From Azorinus chamasolen (lineage: Eukaryota > Mollusca > Bivalvia > Cardiida > Solecurtidae): DNA of 64,000 nt. The DNA lies in assembly GCA_963576725.1 (NCBI GenBank), contig OY755252.1, forward strand, positions 45,237,552 to 45,301,551, written 5' to 3'. Every line of letters starts with the position of its first letter. Positions within the stretch are counted from its first letter, which is position 1. Positions 61,740 to 64,000 of the stretch are shown here, in pieces. The notes under the pieces were generated by a model. It saw only the letters and a program-made list of their open reading frames with translations. It made no database searches and was not told the DNA's origin. A program made the translations under genes and the position numbers.

Positions 61740-61948
61740 CAGTAAACCCCCCACCCCATTGAAACCAGATTTTCAAATTCGTATAAATGTCTGTCTTTAA
61801 GACCGGTCTTAGCTAAATACAGTGGGAAAGTCATGCAGAAAGCTTCCAGAGGAGCTTTCTGTACGACTTTGAACTCTGCATTAAGCAGTCACCTATCTAA
61901 AAGTTGTAAATTCTACTTTATTACAGTTCTTGTTTAGATGGTTTACTG
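61740..61948. mobile_element. T foldback element (209 bp)
   Basis: CAGTAAACCCCCCACCCCAT (after TA) and TTTAGATGGTTTACTG. Arms AAGTCATGCAGAAAGCTTCC, apex CAGAGGAGC, and its mirror. Confidence 0.8.
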
Positions 61949-61999
61949 TGTAAGCAACTTACTGGTAATATGTAAATATTACTTTTTCAAAAAAAAGGA

Positions 62000-62345
62000 A
62001 TCAAGAAACATTGGCAAACAGTGTAAATCCTGGCCGGGCTGCACCAGAAAGATGATCAGGACATGTTCTCATGGAGCGTATTAGATAAAGTCAAACAAAT
62101 AGGACAGTTTTTAAATATTTACCTTGAACCTGACAGATGCGCTTTTAAAACAGAGTGCATCCAGATCTGAGTGTTAAAGTAGGGGCCATTGGTTGCTTAT
62201 AGGATGATATGAGATTATACAGACTAATAGTTTTGTCATTGGCCAAGCGTCCCCTATTCTTAATGCTGTTTGTAAACATCCAGGAAACATCCATCTTGTC
62301 TTTATTTCTTAGTTCTTACATGGATATTCAAGGGCTAAGTAGGCT
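62000..62345 (+). repeat. H and A fragments
   Basis: 62013-62075: GGCAAACAGTGTAAATCCTG, GATCAGGACATGTTCTC. 62145-62345: AACAGAGTGCATCCAGATC, GAGATTATACAGACTAATAG, TTACATGGATATTCAAGGGC. Confidence 0.45.
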
Positions 62346-62463
62346 TTGTATATAGATTAGGACATTGAACATTTTAATCATAAACCACAATCTCACCGCA
62401 TTGCTTTCTCTCACGTATGTGGCTACGGTTTGTCCGCTAGACCCGATAGACCCAGACACAATT

Positions 62464-62660
62464 TAACCCTTTACCCTATGAATATTCATGTTATAAATTA
62501 TGAATATCAATTAGATTATGTTTTATAATATAGACCATTTTGGCTCAGGCAGAAACTATATAATTCTATCTATATAATACCATAAGCAAACAGAGCAGAA
62601 TCGGGTCAGGCGGTTCCTACATGAGCCGTCTGATCTGGGTCTACTATATTTGCAAAAAGC
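62464..62660 (+). mobile_element. A2 foldback element, right tail lost
   Basis: TTAACCCTTTACCCTATGAA, GGCAGAAACTATATAATTCT, core GCAAACAGAGCAGAATCGGG then CTGATCTGGGTCTACTATAT. Confidence 0.75.
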
Positions 62661-62899
62661 GTACGCACCCCCCAAAAAAGCAGATGGACACAGCAACCCT
62701 CCCCCAAATAAATAATAATTCAATAGAATAAAAACAAATGAATGATAAATAACTAAATGTTAACAAAGCCGTTCAACTCTTTTCAAATGAATTTCACATG
62801 ACTTGTTGAGTTCATGGCCCGAGTGTACCCTTCAACTCACGAAACAATTCCTAATATTTGCAAAGCTCTTGAGTTACAGTCAGCCTCATGGTGTTAATA

Positions 62900-63107
62900 C
62901 CTATTAATCCTACAGTGAAAATGCCCGCTCTAGCTCCAATCTATTGCAACTTAACTTCCATCAGATTCCGTCAAACATTTAAGAAAGTATTGAGCGAGTG
63001 TTAAACAGCTTAGATCCTGATGAGAGGCCGAGTACCTCGGCATCTCATCTGGATCCAAGCTGTTTGCAAATGCGAGTCAAGTGGCACTTACATGGATAAA
63101 GGGTTAA
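62900..63107 (+). mobile_element. Family C TTAA element
   Basis: ACCTATTAATCCTACAGTGA at the left, ACATGGATAAAGGGTTAA at the right. Core AGCTTAGATCCTGATGAGAG, apex CCGAGTACCTCGG, TCTCATCTGGATCCAAGCTG. Confidence 0.75.
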
Positions 63108-63252
63108 TCAATATTTATACATGTGAATAGTTTGACATGCAATTATAAGCATCTCTCTTCTAATTGATCGACTGAATGTTCTCTAAACACAGGACGTTCA
63201 TCTTATATGGGGACACATTACCTGTACAGACGGATATCTGTTCAGCGGCAAC

Positions 63253-63462
63253 TTAACCCTTTCCCTGTTCTATTCATGCAAAAATACTGTCATCATGAAT
63301 ATTCATTAGTGGAGTTTTATAGTGTAAACGTTTCAAGAAATGTTTGATTTGCCAAACACTGTAAAATCTGATCTATATCTAAGCAAACAGAGCAGACCGG
63401 CTCTGGGATAACTCTGTTAGCAAATGCGTGAAAAAGCGTATCTGTGAAGGAAATATATTTAA
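63253..63462 (+). mobile_element. A1 foldback element, core shortened
   Basis: TTAACCCTTTCCCTGTTCTA, ATCATGAATATTCATTAGTG, core GCAAACAGAGCAGACCGGCT then CTGGGATAACTCTGTTAGC, tail GTGAAGGAAATATATTTAA. Confidence 0.7.
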
Positions 63463-63584
63463 TTAATTAGTTCTGTTTAACTCTTTAATTAATTAATGAA
63501 TATTTATACATGTATTCATAACTGGTTAATCTCCTTCTTTCAGAGTTAGTGAATGTTTATCATTTTAACAAGATTTTTTTTCGC

Positions 63585-63725
63585 CACTTCGGAAACTGCA
63601 GAAGCACACTATAATCATTTCATAAACAAACACAGCAGACCCTAATCAGGTGATCAGTATAATGATCTGGGTCTTCTCTGTTTCCGACGATATGATAAGT
63701 GCCTCTATCGGATTAAAGGTTTTAA
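63585..63725 (+). repeat. Family A2 fragment
   Basis: GGAAACTGCAGAAGCACACT, CATAAACAAACACAGCAGAC, ATGATCTGGGTCTTCTCTGT, GATTAAAGGTTTTAA. Confidence 0.55.
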
Positions 63726-63825
63726 GATCAAACGGGTAGCTGCTTAATTCAGAACGCAACTGATGTGCGGAAACCTCCTTCAGCTTCTATACGTTATACC
63801 ACCACCTTTAACCCTCCGCTCCATT

Positions 63826-64000
63826 AACTCATTATCTCCTAGACTACTTTTAGACCCAATCTCTTTGAATAAATCTACAGAAATGGTGCATTAACTATAG
63901 AAAAGGAGAATTTTAGAATTGCGTAGATTTGAAACCATTGTAATAAATAGAGCATTTGCTCATATAGAGCAAATGCTCTATTTATCACAATAGTTTTAAA
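63826..64000 (-). mobile_element. Family B element, right side cut by window edge
   Basis: TTAACTCATTATCTCCTAGA, CTTTGAATAAATCTACAGAA, core GTAATAAATAGAGCATTTGC, apex CTCATATAGAG, and its mirror to about 63991. Confidence 0.8.

Overview
This is a eukaryotic, AT-rich, intron- and repeat-dominated window. The many short foldback DNA transposons, frequent ACATGTACATG-type words and long introns fit a mollusc, most likely a bivalve. That is an inference from style; nothing here identifies the species. There is no bacterial gene organisation, no operon and no intact transposase or reverse transcriptase. Most long open frames are artefacts of tandem repeats (36-, 43- and 51-bp minisatellites, a CTA array) or lie in transposon copies.

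The one well-supported gene is on the minus strand, from 17963 down to 1670, running off the left edge. Six coding exons (17963-17799, 8982-8922, 8208-8062, 5710-5543, 2658-2514, 1818-1670) have AG/GT borders and matching phases (0,1,1,1,2,1). They join into an open frame of 278 codons plus one base. The product is a calmodulin-superfamily EF-hand protein: a basic Lys/Ser-rich N-terminus, a degenerate EF-hand pair, a charged coiled-coil insert, then a canonical EF-hand pair whose last residue lies beyond the window. Two exons (61 and 147 nt) are short and were found by splice and phase matching. A second minus-strand coding exon (59525-59082, 148 codons, very Lys/Glu-rich) begins with a good ATG and ends at a phase-0 donor. 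It is either the first exon of another gene or a distal alternative first exon of the EF-hand gene.

The rest is dense with foldback elements of about 135-390 bp. TTAA-flanked, piggyBac-like families with CCCTTT-type ends are here called A1, A2, B, C, D, E, F, H and I. TA-flanked, pogo/Tigger-like families are called T (CAGTAAAACC ends) and G (CAGAGGTC ends). Single elements include J (2909-3104), a hAT-like element (48086-48324), a tRNA-headed SINE (48595-48690), an unclassified insertion (about 39490-39945) and a GC-richer hairpin (49227-49364). Satellites of 36 bp (6935-7806), 61 bp (9710-10014), 43 bp (23603-25447), 51 bp (31168-31885) and 41 bp (49997-50284) punctuate the window. A tandem segmental duplication occupies 36001-40435.

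The most interesting signal is shared architecture across foldback families. Families with different ends and target sites carry the same hairpin apex (GCTCC-TATA-GGAGC type). Several also carry the same off-centre CCTG/CCAG mismatch, which follows element orientation. Nested insertions, with uninterrupted relatives elsewhere in the window, support the TTAA target. Some elements are chained end to end, sharing single TTAA sites. Element boundaries and family names are mine, read by eye; divergence and genome-wide copy number could not be computed.
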